Source: Woeseiaceae bacterium
GTDB taxonomy: Bacteria; Pseudomonadota; Gammaproteobacteria; Steroidobacterales; Woeseiaceae
Length of the DNA stretch: 8,803 nt
Direction: 5' to 3'
NCBI GenBank assembly: GCA_022866645.1
Contig: JALHUQ010000429.1
Location: forward strand, 1-8,803
Part shown: positions 6,982 through 8,803 of the stretch, in pieces
How the letters are laid out: each line of letters begins with the position of its first letter
Position numbering within the stretch: the stretch's first letter is position 1
The notes under the pieces: generated by a model
What the model was told of the DNA's origin: nothing
The model's database searches: none
The model's input: the letters and a program-made list of their open reading frames with translations, nothing else
Program-made: the position numbers and the translations under genes

Positions 6982-8007
6982 ATGGGCAAGAATTCACAGG
7001 AAAAAGGATCCGACGCGCAGACAGACAGGGACCTTTTCAAGGCAACCCTGCCGTTTGGTGTTGAATCCGTAAAGACCAGCTGGTGGGTCGTCGGCTCGAC
7101 GTTCCTGATGTTGTTCGCATCGCTCCTTGGTGCAGCCCTCGCACCCGCGTGGCCGCTACGCCTGTTGTTCTCCGTGCTATCGGCGTTGTTAATGGTGCGT
7201 GCCTTCATCATGTACCACGACTATATGCACAATGCGGTTTTGTCACGCTCTCGACTTGCATGGTGGTTGTTTCGCTTGTACGCCGCTCTTGCGCTAACGC
7301 CGCCACGGTCGTGGAAGAACAGCCACAATTTTCACCATGGTCATGTTGGCAAGATAGATGCCGCCAGCGTTGGCGCCTTCGCGATGATGACCACTGACAT
7401 GTGGCGAGAGGCATCCCTTGCAGCGCGCATAGCTTACCGGGTCGAGCGCCATCCGGTGACCATTCTGGCCGGGTATTTCACGATCTTTTTCCTCAGCGTC
7501 ACCTTGCTGCCGCTTCTGCGGAATCCAGCCCGGCACTGGGATTCGCTACTCGTACTGCTCGGTCACGGTACGCTGATTGCAGCGTTGTGGATGCTCGGTG
7601 GTTTCGATGCCGCGTTTTTTGTTGTCCTGTTACCAATGACTATCGCATCGATGATCGGCAGTTACCTGTTCTTTGCGCAACACAGCTTCGAGAACATGCG
7701 CGTCTTGCCGGCGGAGACATGGACAAGTCGTCGCGCGGCGATGGAGTCGTCGAGCTACCTCAAGATGAACAGAGTCATGAGCTGGTTTACCGGCAACATT
7801 GGTTATCATCATATCCACCACCTCAATGTACGTATCCCGTTTTATCGACTTCCCGAGGCGATGGAGGCAATTCCAGAGCTTCAGTCGCCCGTGACAATAA
7901 CGCTATCGTTAAAGGACATCAGGGCAAGCTTCCGATGTTGCCTGTGGGATGAGGAATTGCAGCGAATGCGCTCGTATCGCGAGTTCGCCAGGTTGCGGGA
8001 AGGTTGA
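6982..8007 (+). CDS. Integral-membrane fatty acid desaturase family protein (341 aa from this start)
   Basis: Di-iron membrane desaturase of the PF00487 type, likely introducing a double bond into acyl chains of membrane lipids, with oxygen and an electron donor such as ferredoxin. All three histidine boxes are present: HDYMH (residues 79-83), HNFHH (115-119) and HHIHH (276-280), the last followed by LNVRIPFYRLPEA as in acyl-lipid (omega-6/DesA-like) desaturases. AQHSFE near residue 234 corresponds to the QH element seen in that group. Hydrophobic segments lie at about 35-55, 58-78, 90-105, 160-180, 190-208 and 212-232. An in-frame ATG at 6946 would add 12 residues, but it has no ribosome site and overlaps a possible -10 box; GAGGCAGGG precedes the ATG at 6982. 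The gap from the pump gene stop is about 130 bases, so it may be its own transcription unit. The exact regiospecificity cannot be read; a carotenoid or other lipid-modifying desaturase is the alternative. Confidence 0.88.
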   Translation: MGKNSQEKGSDAQTDRDLFKATLPFGVESVKTSWWVVGSTFLMLFASLLGAALAPAWPLRLLFSVLSALLMVRAFIMYHDYMHNAVLSRSRLAWWLFRLYAALALTPPRSWKNSHNFHHGHVGKIDAASVGAFAMMTTDMWREASLAARIAYRVERHPVTILAGYFTIFFLSVTLLPLLRNPARHWDSLLVLLGHGTLIAALWMLGGFDAAFFVVLLPMTIASMIGSYLFFAQHSFENMRVLPAETWTSRRAAMESSSYLKMNRVMSWFTGNIGYHHIHHLNVRIPFYRLPEAMEAIPELQSPVTITLSLKDIRASFRCCLWDEELQRMRSYREFARLREG

Positions 8008-8161
8008 AACGCCAGCACGAGACTGAAGGCAGCGAACATGAGGAACCAGTTAACCGCGGGCAGATCTTCCGCAGGCGCCGGATTTAAATCCTGTAAGTCC
8101 GGAGCTCTGCTAGAATTCCCGAATCGCCTCTCACAAAGCTTGAGTGCTGCATCCGACAAAC

Positions 8162-8175
8162 GGACGGCACCGTCC
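8162..8175. repeat. REP-like dyad GGACGG-CA-CCGTCC upstream of the last gene
   Basis: Perfect 6-bp inverted repeat with a two-base centre, followed by CC, a seven-A tract and AAGGG. On the plus strand it is followed by A residues, and on the minus strand the T residues precede it, so it is not an intrinsic terminator on either strand. Its minus-strand form, T-tract then GGGGACGGTGCCGTCC, resembles dispersed REP-type elements seen in some proteobacterial genomes, but only one copy is present here so repetition cannot be shown. Confidence 0.35.
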
Positions 8176-8189
8176 CCAAAAAAATAAGG

Positions 8190-8803
8190 GTGAAAAGATT
8201 GAAATTCCCGAATGCAACGACTCATAGTCTCACCGCTCTGCGCACTCTCGCGATTACGAGCCTGTGCCTGCTGATGCTGGCATCTGCTCCTGCAACTGCG
8301 CAGCAAGACGCGCAACCGGCGCAGCCGTTGCCGGCTGAAACCGCCAAACGTTTCGAGCAGATGGCCGCCTCCATAAAGGCCGAAGAAGAAGACATTCAAA
8401 GTGCGATCGATAGGCAACAGGTCGCGGAAGGCGTCGCGGTCGATATTTTGGCTGCGCGAGTCGACCGCTCAGCGACAGCGAAATTCGGACTGGTTCTGGC
8501 TCTTGCGCGCGATATCCTGGCGCAGCGAAGCAAGGGATTCGATGTTTCTGCTTACGAAGCCGGTGTTGTAGAAGATCTGAAACGATTGCCGGAATCGGCG
8601 AAAGGCGCGATTGAGAGGCTACGTGCGCGGCTGAAATTTCCAGCTACAGATCTGCCGCCGCGAGAATTTGTTTATGGCGATCAGGTGTTGTTCAAACGGT
8701 TGGCCGAAATTGACAATGTTTACCAAATTGTCATTGATTACATTGCTGTTGCTGACAAATTCGGACTGGATGCTACGCGGGAGCAGGAGTTTATCGTCAA
8801 CGC
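8190..8803 (+). CDS. Exported helix-rich protein, partial; possibly N-terminus of an MscS-type channel
   Basis: The frame is open from the GTG at 8190 to the right edge (~204 residues) with no internal stop. A basic start (KRLK), a hydrophobic run (LAITSLCLLMLASAPA) and ATA before QQD form a Sec signal peptide, cleaved near residue 37. The mature part is rich in Ala, Glu, Lys, Arg and Gln with heptad-like stretches (about 50-80), then further amphipathic helices; IDNVYQIVIDYIAVADKFGLDATREQEF lies near the cut. I recall a similar periplasmic leader in some large MscS-family mechanosensitive channels, but no channel domain is inside the window, so this is tentative. No ATG fits: GTG 8190 has its purine tract (AAGG) right against it, whereas TTG 8199 sits eight bases after AAGGG. 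TTG would still keep the signal peptide. That it is a real gene is likely; the function is not known from what is visible. Confidence 0.7.
   Translation, partial: MKRLKFPNATTHSLTALRTLAITSLCLLMLASAPATAQQDAQPAQPLPAETAKRFEQMAASIKAEEEDIQSAIDRQQVAEGVAVDILAARVDRSATAKFGLVLALARDILAQRSKGFDVSAYEAGVVEDLKRLPESAKGAIERLRARLKFPATDLPPREFVYGDQVLFKRLAEIDNVYQIVIDYIAVADKFGLDATREQEFIVN

Noticed and set aside
8162..8190. Intrinsic terminator for the desaturase gene
   Set aside because: The dyad is followed by A residues, not T residues, on the plus strand; on the minus strand the T-tract comes before the dyad.
7881..8417. Minus-strand open frame of 178 codons
   Set aside because: It spans the antisense of the desaturase 3' end, the intergenic region and the signal peptide of the next gene. 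Only the short KUP-like piece at 8007-8066 looks like real protein; the rest does not.
1..8803. CRISPR array, tRNA, insertion sequence or phage genes
   Set aside because: No regularly spaced repeats, no cloverleaf with conserved T-loop, no transposase or integrase motifs on either strand.

Overview
The window looks like chromosomal DNA from a moderately GC-rich Gram-negative proteobacterium, most likely a gammaproteobacterium. The evidence is a tripartite-type RND pump with a lipoprotein adaptor, a KatG-type catalase-peroxidase and a membrane acyl desaturase. The taxon is inferred from gene content and protein style only; there is no rRNA or tRNA to confirm it. I see no phage, insertion sequence, CRISPR array or tRNA.

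Layout. Positions 1-1340 (minus) hold the N-terminal ~446 residues of katG, cut by the left edge. A ~200-bp divergent region (1341-1538) with an OxyR-like half-site separates it from a plus-strand cytoplasmic DsbA-family thiol oxidoreductase (1539-2246) that has only one of the two CXXC cysteines. Positions 2243-2435 (minus) hold a frameshifted, truncated remnant of a SpoIIAA-like (STAS-fold) protein gene, tail to tail with the oxidoreductase. From 2651 to 6849 a two-gene plus-strand operon encodes a lipoprotein membrane-fusion protein and a complete HAE1-family RND inner-membrane pump with all proton-relay residues. No outer-membrane channel gene is present. The operon start has two small palindromes and a TATAGT box placed so that the transcript could be leaderless. 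Next is a separate gene for an integral-membrane fatty acid desaturase with three histidine boxes (best start 6982, stop 8007). Its 3' side carries a short antisense stretch resembling a KUP potassium transporter and a small REP-like dyad. The right end is the start of an exported, helix-rich protein with a GTG or TTG start, cut by the window edge and possibly the periplasmic N-terminus of an MscS-type channel.

How the genes fit together. katG and the divergent thiol oxidoreductase make a plausible peroxide/thiol stress pair. The MFP-RND operon exports an unknown hydrophobic or amphiphilic compound and would need a TolC-like channel encoded elsewhere. The desaturase probably adjusts membrane lipid unsaturation. 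These are mostly familiar families. I do not see a convincing new multi-gene system. The most unusual items are the decayed gene remnants beside intact genes and the compact operator-promoter arrangement in front of the efflux operon.
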